This document shows positions 25,971 to 33,940 of a stretch of 64,000 nucleotides of DNA, piece after piece. Source of the stretch: Saccharopolyspora elongata. GTDB lineage: Bacteria > Actinomycetota > Actinomycetes > Mycobacteriales > Pseudonocardiaceae. Below the pieces are notes generated by a model. The model had not been told where the DNA came from, made no database searches, and was given only the letters and a program-made list of their open reading frames with translations. A program made the translations under genes and the position numbers. Location of the stretch: the NCBI RefSeq assembly GCF_004348985.1, contig NZ_SMKW01000020.1, positions 1 to 64,000 on the forward strand, given 5' to 3'. Position 1 is the first letter of the stretch, and every line of letters starts with the position of its first letter.

Positions 25971-25993
25971 CTTGTATTAACCATAGATACAAG
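25971..25993. promoter_or_regulatory. Palindromic GntR operator between MFS and gntR
   Basis: CTTGTAT and ATACAAG form perfect 7-bp arms around 9 bases. The site is AT-rich and lies in the 69-base gap between the divergent MFS and GntR genes, overlapping where both promoters must be. It is the probable site of the regulator at 26017. Confidence 0.72.
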
Positions 25994-26016
25994 TTCGGTG
26001 GAAGTACGATGACCTC

Positions 26017-26727
26017 GTGTCGAGCGCAACACCACGCGAAGCCGTGTCCTCCGCCACTGCCGCCGCAGCCGAGCTCCCCGCCGCGGACCGCGCCTACCAG
26101 CACGTCAAGGCCGGCCTGCTGGACGGCAGCTACCCCGACGGTGAGCTGCTGTCCGAGGGCGAAGTGGCGAACGCGCTGCAGATGTCGCGCACCCCGGTGC
26201 GCGAAGCGTTCCTGCGACTGCAGACCGAAGGATTCCTGCGGCTGTACCCGAAGCGCGGCGCGCTGGTCGTGCCGGTGACCCCCACCGAGGCACGAGCCAT
26301 CGTCGAGGCGCGGCTTGCGCTGGAGAGCTTCGCCATCGACAAGCTCGCCATGCAGGGCCGCGAGGCGATGACCGCGGTCGGCGAGCAGCTGGCCGCGCAC
26401 CCGGCCTGCGATGCCGCCGACCTCAGCGACGCCGAGATGCACGAGACCGACCGCGCGTTCCACGCGACCCTGGTCGCCTCGGCAGGCAACCCCGTGGTCG
26501 CCGACCTCTACAACGCCCTGCGCGACAAGCAGATGCGGATCACCGCCATGGCCCGCACCCACGCCGTGCGCCCCCGCATCACCCAGCAGCACGCGCACCT
26601 CGCGGACGCGCTCCGCGACGGCGACCCCGAGCTGGCCAAATCCCGGCTGCGCGAGCACCTCCTGGGCACCGTCCGCGCGTTCGGCGTGGCAGGCGGCCCC
26701 TACCTCGACCCGGATTCGGACGTCTGA
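26017..26727 (+). CDS. GntR-family regulator, FCD subfamily (second)
   Basis: A 236-residue FCD-type GntR protein. The winged helix has YQHVKAGLLDGSYPDGELLS, VANALQMSRTPVREAFLRLQ and GFLRLYPKRGALVVPVTPTE. The FCD domain has metal-site-type residues in ETDRAFHATLVASAGNPVVA and QQHAHLADALRDGDPELAKS. It is divergent from the MFS gene with a palindrome between. The last 339 coding bases plus 34 bases downstream are repeated exactly at 35542-35914, which marks the far side of the mobile island. This copy is complete and looks functional. Confidence 0.93.
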   Translation: MSSATPREAVSSATAAAAELPAADRAYQHVKAGLLDGSYPDGELLSEGEVANALQMSRTPVREAFLRLQTEGFLRLYPKRGALVVPVTPTEARAIVEARLALESFAIDKLAMQGREAMTAVGEQLAAHPACDAADLSDAEMHETDRAFHATLVASAGNPVVADLYNALRDKQMRITAMARTHAVRPRITQQHAHLADALRDGDPELAKSRLREHLLGTVRAFGVAGGPYLDPDSDV

Positions 26728-26761
26728 CGCCGTTTTTGAGCAGTGAGCCGGTGCGGTCGGC
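26389..26761 (+). repeat. 373-bp direct repeat, left copy (gntR 3' end)
   Basis: Bases 26389-26761 match 35542-35914 without a difference that I can find. The repeat starts inside gntR and ends 34 bases after its stop, just before an AT-rich element. The two copies bracket the whole patchwork island, consistent with single-crossover integration or a tandem duplication followed by insertion. Confidence 0.92.
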
Positions 26762-26765
26762 TACC

Positions 26766-26812
26766 GGAGGGTTAATTTCGATCAACACTGAAATGATTAT
26801 GTTTATAAAAAT
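26766..26812. promoter_or_regulatory. AT-rich conserved element, copy 2 (left island junction)
   Basis: GGAGGGTTAATTTCGATCAA followed by CACTGAAATGATTATG and a run of A/T up to about 26812. ATTTC-N10-GAAAT is an inverted repeat. It lies directly after the left 373-bp repeat and before the Tn3 end. Related elements are at 1566, 35926 and 56841. Confidence 0.55.
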
Positions 26813-26845
26813 TTTATGACGGGCAAACTCAATGCCATGCAACCG

Positions 26846-26890
26846 GGGGTCCCCGTAGTACTCAGGAAATTTCGGGCGGATATGCCTGAG
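26846..26890 (+). mobile_element. Probable Tn3-family terminal inverted repeat
   Basis: GGGGTCCCCGTAGTACTCAG opens a segment that precedes the Tn3-type transposase start by under 100 bases. Tn3-family ends begin with GGGG and are about 38 bp. ACTCAGG and CCTGAGT form an inner inverted repeat. AT-rich DNA lies immediately outside, a common target for this family. I did not find the matching right end in the window. Confidence 0.6.
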
Positions 26891-26936
26891 TAAGCTTCTG
26901 AGCTGGGGGTCTTCGGGGTGCTGGCTGGAGGCGTGG

Positions 26937-27702
26937 GTGGCGCAGGTGTTCGCGGACGAGGAGTTGGAGCGCCTGCGGGGCTTCCCGGAGATCGGCCGGG
27001 ACGAGCTGTTCCGGTTCTTCACCCTCACCCCTGCGGACGTCGCCTTCGTGGACCCCGGTCGGGGCCGAGGTCCGGCGGACCGACTGGGCCTTGCGGTGGC
27101 GCTGTGCACGCTGCCGTGGCTGGGATTCGTGCCGGACAAGGTGTCTACCGCACCGCCGGTAGCGGTGGCCCGGCTGGCCGACCAGTTGGGTATCGACCCC
27201 GTCGAGCTGCGGTCCTACGGCCGGCGGGCGAAGACCCGCACCGAGCACCTGCGGCTGGTCGCGCAGTACCTGGGTTGGCACCCGCTGTCGACGCAGGAGC
27301 TCAAGGAGCTCGACGAGTTCCTGCTTACGCAAGCGATGGAGCACGACTCGCCCACGCTGCTGTACGGCCGAGCGGAAGATGCGCGACGCGCTGACCGAGC
27401 GCGGGAAGTCCGGAGAGGACCGCCAGGCCCTGCTCGACGAACTCCTGGACATCATCTTCGACCTGGGGCTCGACGACGAGCGGATCGGCGGCTTGATCCG
27501 GGGCGAGCGGATCGGGTGGCCCCGCCTACGGTCGGCACGGGAGCAGGCCGCGCCTCGGCTGCCGCGCGACCACGGGCACCTGGCTGCCCTGGATGGCTCC
27601 TACGGGTACCTGCGGCAGTTCACTCCGCAGGCCGAGGTGTCAGCGTGGCTGCTGCACTCCCGGTTCCCGCAGCAGCAGCGTCATTTCTTGCGGCTTCGGT
27701 GA
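26937..27702 (+). pseudogene. Tn3-family transposase remnant (DUF4158 N-terminal region)
   Basis: Two frames together give the N-terminal part of a Tn3 transposase of about 1000 residues. The first frame has DEELERLRGFPEIGRDELFR, RLGLAVALCTLPWLGFVPDK and HLRLVAQYLGWHPLSTQEL. After a frame change near 27375 the second has MRDALTERGKSGEDRQALLD and LPRDHGHLAALDGSYGYLRQ. The sequence between these blocks is too short, so there is an internal deletion as well as a frameshift. The DDE catalytic domain is missing. It cannot be functional. Confidence 0.85.
27111..27207 (+). repeat. 97-bp direct repeat, left copy (Tn3 transposase fragment)
   Basis: Bases 27111-27207, from CTGCCGTGGCTGGGATTC to CCCCGTCGAGC, are repeated in the same orientation at 35443-35539, fused there to the truncated gntR copy. 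This shows that the right boundary was built from the same transposon. Confidence 0.9.
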
Positions 27703-27793
27703 TCGCCACGCTCCCGCCGACGGCAGGAGGGCCTGTGACTCCGCCAGCGTGGGTGAGGGGAGCAGGCCGCTGCCAAAGCTCTTGAAGCGATGG

Positions 27794-27894
27794 CTTTGTG
27801 ACGGTGAGGAAGGTGGGGCGAGCATCGCGAGGGTGCTGTGCCGGTGCCGGGCGTCGTAGCGGCGCATCTGGCAGTGGTCGAGTTGGCCTCGAAA
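27794..27894 (-). pseudogene. Transposase C-terminal relic (IS701-like), left arm
   Basis: On the minus strand, two frames give GQLDHCQMRRYDARHRHSTL then TFLTVTK after a frameshift. This resembles the C-terminal end of IS701-type DDE transposases (...RRYDAWYRHVTLAMLAHAFLAVT...). Only about 100 bases remain. The same relic is in the right arm, in mirror orientation. Confidence 0.55.
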
Positions 27895-28025
27895 ACCGAC
27901 GGATGAGTGTCTCGGCGCAGTCACGATGTTCCTCATTTGCCCAGCTGTGCATTCTCCGGTGTCCTAACGGGCACTCCCCGTGACCTCGCTCCCGACTTGT
28001 ACGAAAGTCAGTGACCAAGTGGGAT

Positions 28026-28042
28026 CACCTGGTGCCCAGGTG
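28026..28042. promoter_or_regulatory. 17-bp palindrome upstream of E1alpha (CACCTGG-TGC-CCAGGTG)
   Basis: A perfect 7-bp inverted repeat with a 3-base spacer, centred about 35 bases before the GTG start. The same site lies upstream of the GRAS gene at 35157-35173. It could be a repressor operator or a 5'-UTR hairpin. The regulator is not identified. Confidence 0.6.
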
Positions 28043-28068
28043 GTCGAAGTTCCCCCGAGGAGACGAAT

Positions 28069-29049
28069 GTGGCCAGCGCAGCACCCCATCTAATCGGCGG
28101 CAGCACCACTGCGACGGAGACCACGGCACCCCAGCCCCGGACAGGCGCGGAGCCCCTGTCGCGGCTACCGGCCGAGGACCTCGACACCCTGCTGATGATC
28201 CGTCACTTCGAACTGGCCCTGCTGGAACTGTTCTCACAGGGTCTGCTGCACGGCACCACGCACACCTGCCTCGGGCAGGAATACATTCCCGTCGCACTCT
28301 ACGCACTGCTGGACGAGGGCGACTACGTCTTCAGCAACCACCGCGGGCACGGCCACTACCTGGCCCGCTTCCGGGACCCGCACGGCCTGCTGGCGGAGAT
28401 CATGGGGCGCGAGGGCGCCGTGTGCCACGGGGTGGGCGGCAGCCAGCACATCTACCGCGACCGCTACCTGTCCACCGGCGTACAGGGCGAGAGCCTGCCG
28501 GTGGCCGCGGGTGTCGCCCTGCACCTGCGACGGGCCGAGCCCGGACGGATCGCGGTGGTGCACATCGGCGACGGCACGTGGGGCGAAGGCGCGGTGTACG
28601 AGGCGCTCAACATGGCCCAGTTGTGGCGGCTGCCCCTGCTGGTCGTGGTCGAGAACAACAAGATCGCCCAGTCCACTCCGACCGAGCGGCAGATGGCCGG
28701 CACCATCCAGGCGCGCGCGGCGGCCTTCGGCATCCGGCACTACCACGTCACCTCTCATGATGTCGCCCGGGTGCGCCGGGAGTTGTCCGGCGTGATCGAC
28801 GACGTCCGCACCCAACACCAGCCCTTGGTGGTGGAGTTCACCACGAACCGCGTGGGCCCACACAGCAAGGGAGACGACTCCCGCCCCGCCGAGGTGATAC
28901 GGCACGCGGCCGCGCACGACTGGTACCACCGGTACGAGGAGCAGCACCCGGAGCATTTCGCCGTGGCGGACCGGAGCCAGCGACTGGCGATCGCCGAGGT
29001 CGTGCGCGAGGTCCAGGCCCGCCCCGCGTCCCGCTGGGAGCACTCATGA
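28069..29049 (+). CDS. 2-oxoacid dehydrogenase E1 component, alpha subunit
   Basis: A 326-residue thiamine-diphosphate enzyme subunit of the pyruvate/acetoin/branched-chain type. It has SNHRGHGHYLARFRDP, the GVGGSQHIYRDR segment, and the ThDP motif at about residues 167-197 (HIGDGTWGEGAVYEALNMAQ ... VVVENN). It decarboxylates a 2-oxoacid and passes the acyl group to lipoyl-E2. The family fold begins near residue 34. Residues 1-32 are a Ser/Thr/Ala/Pro-rich leader shared with the GRAS protein at 33941. GTG 28069 is supported by GAGGAG upstream and by conservation of this codon in both arms. It overlaps E1beta by ATGA. Confidence 0.93.
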   Translation: MASAAPHLIGGSTTATETTAPQPRTGAEPLSRLPAEDLDTLLMIRHFELALLELFSQGLLHGTTHTCLGQEYIPVALYALLDEGDYVFSNHRGHGHYLARFRDPHGLLAEIMGREGAVCHGVGGSQHIYRDRYLSTGVQGESLPVAAGVALHLRRAEPGRIAVVHIGDGTWGEGAVYEALNMAQLWRLPLLVVVENNKIAQSTPTERQMAGTIQARAAAFGIRHYHVTSHDVARVRRELSGVIDDVRTQHQPLVVEFTTNRVGPHSKGDDSRPAEVIRHAAAHDWYHRYEEQHPEHFAVADRSQRLAIAEVVREVQARPASRWEHS

Positions 29050-30059
29050 CCAGGCCGGAGCGGGTGATCGGCAACCTCAACCGGGCCCTGCACACGCTCC
29101 TCGACAACGATCCCCGCGCCTACGTCATCGGCGAGGACATCGCCGACCCGTACGGCGGCGCCTTCAAGGCCGCCCGGGGCCTGTCGGACCGCCACCCGGA
29201 ACGGGTGATCTCCTCGCCGATCAGCGAGGGCGGCATCGTGGGCGTCGCCGCCGGGCTCGCCCTGACCGGCAACCACCCGGTCGTGGAAATGATGTTCTCC
29301 GACTTCGCCGCCCTCGCCTTCGACCAACTCCTGAACTTCGCCAGCAAGTCCGTGTCGATGTACGGCCGCACCGTTCCGATGAGCATGGTGGTCCGCTGCC
29401 CCACCGGCGGCAACCGGGGCTACGGGCCGACCCACAGTCAGAGCCTGCAGAAGCACTTCATCGGCATCCCCGCGCTCAGCCTGCACGAGATGTCGCCGTT
29501 CCACGACAACGCGGACGTCCTCACCGCCATGCTCTCCCGCGAGCAGCCGTGCGTGCTGTTCGAGGACAAGACGCTCTACACCCGCACGATGCACCAGGGC
29601 GGGGTCGTCGACGACCTCTTCCGGTACGAGCTGCTCGACGACCCGAGCCGGACCGCGCGCGTGTTCCCCGTGGACTGCGGCGACCCGGACTGGATCATCC
29701 TGGCCCCCGGGGGCCTGACCGAGCGAGCCGTCGCCGCCATGCGCACCCTGCTGCTGGAGGAGGAAGTCACCTGCGAACTCCTGGTGCCCTCCCGGCTCTA
29801 CCCGTTCACCGTCGAACCGCTGCTCGCGACGGTGTCCCGCGCCCGCCGCATCTGTGTCGCAGAGGACAGCGCGGCAGACGGCACCTGGGGCGAAATGCTC
29901 GCCCAGCAGCTGCATGAGCACCTGTGGCGACGGCTGGCCCGCCCCGTACTGCTGCTCAGTGCCCAACCGAGCGTCATCCCCACCGCCGCCCACCTGGAGC
30001 ACACCGTCCTGCTCCAGGCGACCGCACTCCGCCGCGCCCTCACGGAGGCTTCCCAGTGA
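29046..30059 (+). CDS. 2-oxoacid dehydrogenase E1 component, beta subunit
   Basis: A 337-residue transketolase-like pyrimidine-domain protein. It has RAYVIGEDIADPYGGAFKAA, ISSPISEGGIVGVAAGLALT (the Glu that activates ThDP) and VEMMFSDFAALAFDQLLNFA. The C-terminal transketolase domain has WIILAPGGLTERAVAAMRTL. It pairs with the alpha subunit to form the E1 heterotetramer. The ATG overlaps the E1alpha stop, and its own stop overlaps the E2 GTG start, so the three genes are one translationally coupled operon. The substrate (pyruvate, acetoin-like, or branched 2-oxoacid) cannot be settled from sequence. Confidence 0.93.
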   Translation: MTRPERVIGNLNRALHTLLDNDPRAYVIGEDIADPYGGAFKAARGLSDRHPERVISSPISEGGIVGVAAGLALTGNHPVVEMMFSDFAALAFDQLLNFASKSVSMYGRTVPMSMVVRCPTGGNRGYGPTHSQSLQKHFIGIPALSLHEMSPFHDNADVLTAMLSREQPCVLFEDKTLYTRTMHQGGVVDDLFRYELLDDPSRTARVFPVDCGDPDWIILAPGGLTERAVAAMRTLLLEEEVTCELLVPSRLYPFTVEPLLATVSRARRICVAEDSAADGTWGEMLAQQLHEHLWRRLARPVLLLSAQPSVIPTAAHLEHTVLLQATALRRALTEASQ

Positions 30060-31234
30060 TCAGCGTCAAGCTGCCCACCCTCAACACCAACGACGCCAGC
30101 TACGTCTTGGTCGAATGGCTCGCCGAGCACGGCTCACGCATCAAGAAAGGGCAGCCGCTGGTGGTGATCGAGACCTCCAAGGCCCAGGAAGAGATCGACA
30201 GCACCGCCGACGGCATCCTGCACACCCTCCTCGCAGGCGGCGCTGACTGCCGCCCCGGTCAGACCGTCGCCCACCTCTTCGCCTCGGCGGACGAACGCCA
30301 TGCCTACCTCTCCGCACCAACCGTCGACCCCACCGCACGGCCGGAGCCGGCAACCGATGCCGGCCTGACGCTCACCAAGGCGGCGCGCGCCCTCGCGGAC
30401 CAGCACGGCCTGACCGACAACGAACTGCGCGGACTGGGCCGCACCGTGATCCGCGCAGCCGACATCGAAGCGCTGCTGCCACGCCCCGCGCAAGCCGGTG
30501 CCCCCACCGACCGGCAACTGTCGGCGCAACAGCGGACGGTGGGCGCCGTGGTCACCGAGTCGATGCGCACCATCCCGGCCGCCGCCGCCTACGCCAAGGT
30601 CGACGTCGGCCAGGCTCAGGACCTCGCCCGGCAACTGCGCCAGCGCACCGGCAGCATCGTCTCCCTGCTCAGCCTCCTCATCAAGTCGGTGGCAGACCAA
30701 CTCCCGGCGCACCCAAGCCTGTTCACCCGGCTCCTCGACGACGGCACCATCCAGCCCGCCCCCTGCGCACACGTCGCGGTGGCCGTGGACGCCGGAAAGG
30801 GCCTGTACACCCCGGTCGTACACAACACCGCCGCGCTGAGCGTCGCCCAGATCGCCGACTTGATAACAGGATTCCGCGACAAAGCCGTCCGCGGCACTTT
30901 CCGAGCCGACGAGCTCACCGGCGCCAACATCTTGATCGCTCCGCACACCGCCGACGGTGTGGTCTTCGCCACCCCCATCGTCTTCCCCGGCCAGACCTGC
31001 GCGCTCTCCCTGGGCGGCATCGACGAACAGCTCGTCCTGGACCAGCGAGGCAGGCCGGAAGCCCGCCGGTTCACGTACCTCGGTCTGGTCTACGACCATC
31101 GCGTGGTCAACGGCCGCGACGCGATGGCCTTCCTTGGCGACCTCAAACAAGCACTGGAGACACCAGCCGCCCTCGCGGCCGGTACCGAAGGCGACGAGGA
31201 CGCGCCAAAGAAGGCGTGCGAGCCCCCGACCTGA
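30056..31234 (+). CDS. 2-oxoacid dehydrogenase E2 acyltransferase
   Basis: A 392-residue E2 with one N-terminal lipoyl domain (Lys42 in VVIETSKAQEEID), a linker, and a peripheral subunit-binding domain near residues 105-141 (LTLTKAARALADQHGLTDNE). The catalytic acyltransferase domain runs from about residue 155. The active-site motif reads DHRVVNG: His348 is present, but the usual Asp of HxxxDG is Asn352. It transfers the acyl group to CoA. GTG 30056 overlaps the E1beta stop. No E3 lipoamide dehydrogenase is encoded nearby, so E3 must be supplied from elsewhere. An acidic tail (EGDEDAPKK) closes the protein. Confidence 0.92.
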   Translation: MISVKLPTLNTNDASYVLVEWLAEHGSRIKKGQPLVVIETSKAQEEIDSTADGILHTLLAGGADCRPGQTVAHLFASADERHAYLSAPTVDPTARPEPATDAGLTLTKAARALADQHGLTDNELRGLGRTVIRAADIEALLPRPAQAGAPTDRQLSAQQRTVGAVVTESMRTIPAAAAYAKVDVGQAQDLARQLRQRTGSIVSLLSLLIKSVADQLPAHPSLFTRLLDDGTIQPAPCAHVAVAVDAGKGLYTPVVHNTAALSVAQIADLITGFRDKAVRGTFRADELTGANILIAPHTADGVVFATPIVFPGQTCALSLGGIDEQLVLDQRGRPEARRFTYLGLVYDHRVVNGRDAMAFLGDLKQALETPAALAAGTEGDEDAPKKACEPPT

Positions 31235-31349
31235 CAGGGGGCCTCCACGCGCGGCGCGGCAGCCGGAGCACGGCGTCCGAAGCCCACTCCTCGGCATACG
31301 ACTGCGGGTGCCGGGGAAGTGATCGCTGCCTATGCACCCACCTGGTCCC

Positions 31350-32829
31350 TGTGATGTGTGACGTCTCAATTGATCTTTGACCTTTTGTTGTCGACACATG
31401 CTTACCCTCATGCGCGGCGTCATGGGGCAGGGGCTTTGAAGTGCCGGATGGGCTGTTGGGTGTTGCGGGGGTGGACGGACAGCTCGGTGGAACCGTCGAG
31501 GACCCGGAAGTGGGTGTCCTCGACGAGGATGGTGACGGTCTTGCCGGCGTGAGTGCGTCCGATGCGGAGCCGCTGGCGGGCGACCATGACCACGCCGTCT
31601 TTGGGCACGCGACGCTGGACGTGCTGCGAACCGGATGGTGGGCGCGGTGGCAGCGGCTCGGTCGTGATCCGCGCTCCACGCAGGCGTGCGCGCTGGTCGT
31701 GGTCAACGGGCGCGGGCAGGGTCTTGACCAACTGGCCGTCGCGGATGACGTGCGCGAGGTGGCCGTCCAGGCGAAGGGTGACTTGTGCACCGGCGAGTTG
31801 TGGATCGAGGTAGAGGTACTTGCCTCCGAGCTGCGTGGAGCCGTCGCGGGTGACGATGCGGTCGACCTCGATCACGGTGGCTGGCGGAAGAAGGCTGGCG
31901 CGGGGCGGCGCTGGCGCAGCGGGCGCCGGTCCGGCTGGGCGTGCTCCACGCATCATCAGCTGCTGGAGGTGCGTGTCGGACAGGCGGGAAGAGACGGTCT
32001 TGAGGTGGTTGCCGTCGAGGAGGACGTGAACGCTGCGATGGTCGGCCCAGACGGTGATGAGCCGGCCGACGAAGTGCTTGCCCAACCACAGTTGCTGATG
32101 TCCGACCAGACTGACATTCCCCGACGTCGGAACGATCACGTCGATCTCCACCGCGTTGTGTAACGCGGTGTTCGACGCCGCGGGAGCTGCCGGTGGTGTG
32201 ATGGGACTCGGGCCCTGTAGTTCGACATCCGCGGTGTCGACTGGTGCTGGTCGTTCCTGATCGACCGCTGTGTTCGTCTGCCGAAGGCGAGGCCGGAAAA
32301 GACTGGCGGGGGTTGCCATGTCCAGCGATTGGTGCGGCCGGTCGTGATTGTAGGACTGGATCCAGGCGTCCAGAGCATCCTGGGCTGCGTGGATGTCGGC
32401 GAACTCGCCGGCCTCGTCCAGGAGCTCGCGGCGCAGGGTTTGGTGCCAGCGCTCGATTTTTCCCGTAGTGGTGGGCGACCGGCGTTTGGTCAGCCGGTGG
32501 GTGACTCCATACTCGCGGCACGTCCGCTCGAACAGCACCTCGGCGGGGACAGGACGGGTGAACCGGCCGGTGAACTGCTTGCCGTTGTCCGTGAGCACTT
32601 CGAACGGCACACCGTAGTGACGTATTGCCGCGGTGAACGCCTCGACCACCGCGCCGCCGGTTGGGCGTTCCAGCACGGTGGCGGCGACAACGAACCGGAG
32701 TGGTCGTCGATGGCGGTGAGGATTTTGCACTCCCGGCCGTCGGCGAGGAACACCCCGCCCACGAGGTCGAGCTGCCATAAGTGCATCGGCGCTTCCCGTT
32801 GCGATGTCTCGAGGCGTCACACGACACCC
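31350..32829 (-). mobile_element. Degenerate IS481-family insertion sequence
   Basis: The left end TGTGATGTGTGACGTCTCAA at 31350 is similar to the reverse complement of the sequence ending at about 32829 (GTGTCGTGTGACGCCTCGAG), giving imperfect terminal repeats. The transposase between them lacks its N-terminal DNA-binding part and carries a frameshift. Boundaries are estimates. Confidence 0.6.
31420..32786 (-). pseudogene. IS481-family transposase, frameshifted and N-truncated
   Basis: The frame from 32786 gives MHLWQLDLVGGVFLADGREC with KILTAIDDHS. It then shifts near 32697 into FVVAATVLERPTGGAVVEAF, VPFEVLTDNGKQFTGRF, RRSPTTTGKIERWHQTLRRE and YNHDRPHQSLDMATPASLF. The DDE residues (D in WQLD, D in LTDNG, E in KIERWH) are recognisable but are in two frames. 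The N-terminal helix-turn-helix is absent. A long C-terminal extension with repeated beta-rich segments (KTVTILVEDTHFRVLDG and similar) is typical of actinobacterial members. Not functional as it stands. Confidence 0.82.
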
Positions 32830-33940
32830 GGCGGCGGGGCGAGCGTGCGCCCGTAGTCGCGTGGAGCAGGTGGCGCCGGTCCCCTATGAGGAGCGGTCCA
32901 GCGGTCGGGCCGGCAGGTTTGTATCCAGTGCTCCATGAAGGAGTTCATCGACGGCATTCGGATGCCGCTGGTGACGACAGTGATCCCGTCGAAGGACTGA
33001 GTGTGCGGCTGGTCCGGTCAGTCAGCCTTCGGCGGCGCTCCGCAATGCCGAGAAGTTAGGGCTCGGGCTGCTCCCTCAAGCGAGTGGGCGAAAGTCTGTA
33101 GTGCCCCTGTTTGGGTCGTTCCAGGAAGCCGAGAGTGGCCCCCGCGGACGCGTCCCAGCCAGGCGCGGTTATCGGTGGTGTCCGGCATGTGCAGTGAGTG
33201 GCAGCCGTCGAAGGCCACCGTGCGTAGCCCGCGATAGCCCACGCCCGGCGTGCCGACCGAGGAGCGGAACCGCCAGGACCTCGAACAATGCGCGAAACGG
33301 CGTCGGCCCCGGCCGGGCCCGCAGATGCCGCAGCGCCGCCGCAGTAGGGCGCGTAGTCCGAGTGCCCCATGAGTGGACCAGCTTCTCCCACACCAGTGCC
33401 ATCCCCAGGTGCGGGAACAGACTCAAGGCGGGCACAAACTACACGCCGCAGAGGGATGGCAGCAGGCGCAGTCGTTGCTGGAGCCGACCGGTCTCCGTCA
33501 GGACCGGTCGGCGTCCCTCCTGAACGACGGTCTGGCTATCGGGCGGCCCGGGAACCTCCGGCGCCCTGGGGATCTCGACGCACGGTCATCGTCCCCAGGT
33601 CCTCGGCGGTTGCCGGCGTCAGCGTCCCCCTGGCCCATTACGTGACGTTCCGGGTGGGGAATTGGCTGACCGTCGACACATGTACAGCCGTGCGCGCTTC
33701 CAGCCGCTCCTGCATACCCGGATCTCACCCAGCCATAAAGAGTGCCGGCAACGGCACGGCCCGGCCGGAACCCGGAGCCGACATCCCGCTGTTCGTCGCC
33801 TCCTGCGTGTTCACCAAGCAAGGCCGCGCGTTCGGTTGTCCGAAGGCCGCGAGCGCCACTTGAGGTATGGATAAGCAACCGCGGAGAGCACAGACAGGTG
33901 CTCGGCAGGTGCGGTCAACCGCGCAGGCCCCCGGGATGCC
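32830..33940. other. Transposon scar region without an intact gene
   Basis: Over 1.1 kb between the IS481 relic and the GRAS gene. A frameshifted IS4-like fragment occupies 33060-33440. The rest contains short open frames on both strands with no recognisable family, no clear ribosome binding sites and weak GC3 bias. I see no supported gene here. Confidence 0.6.
33060..33440 (-). pseudogene. IS4-family transposase N-terminal fragment
   Basis: Minus-strand frames give FPHLGMALVWEKLVHSWG, then PTAAALRHLRARPGPTPFRA with LFEVLAVPLLGRHAGRGL, and in another frame GYRGLRTVAFDGCHSLHMPD with NRAWLGR. These are consecutive blocks of the N-terminal region of IS4-type transposases, split by frameshifts. 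The catalytic C-terminal part is missing. Confidence 0.7.

Larger units (their letters stand above)
27762..28164 (+). repeat. 403-bp inverted repeat, left arm
   Basis: This segment is nearly identical to the reverse complement of 35036-35437. The outer 280 or so bases show no difference that I can find. The last 110 bases have about eight differences and one 1-base indel. The arm contains a transposase relic, an inward promoter region with a 17-bp palindrome, the ribosome binding site, the GTG start and exactly 32 codons of the E1alpha gene. The two arms enclose 6.9 kb. Confidence 0.93.

Noticed and set aside
26937-27785. Treating the Tn3 transposase as an active element
   Set aside because: The frame breaks near 27375, an internal part is missing and no catalytic domain or resolvase is present.
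28011-28068. An upstream start for the GRAS and E1alpha proteins at MTKWDHLVPRWSKFP
   Set aside because: That frame reaches the GRAS gene only in the right arm; in the left arm a 1-base difference breaks it. GTG with the ribosome binding site is common to both.
31441-32163. Long plus-strand frame inside the IS481 relic
   Set aside because: It is the antisense shadow of the transposase, whose minus-strand frame has DDE motifs.
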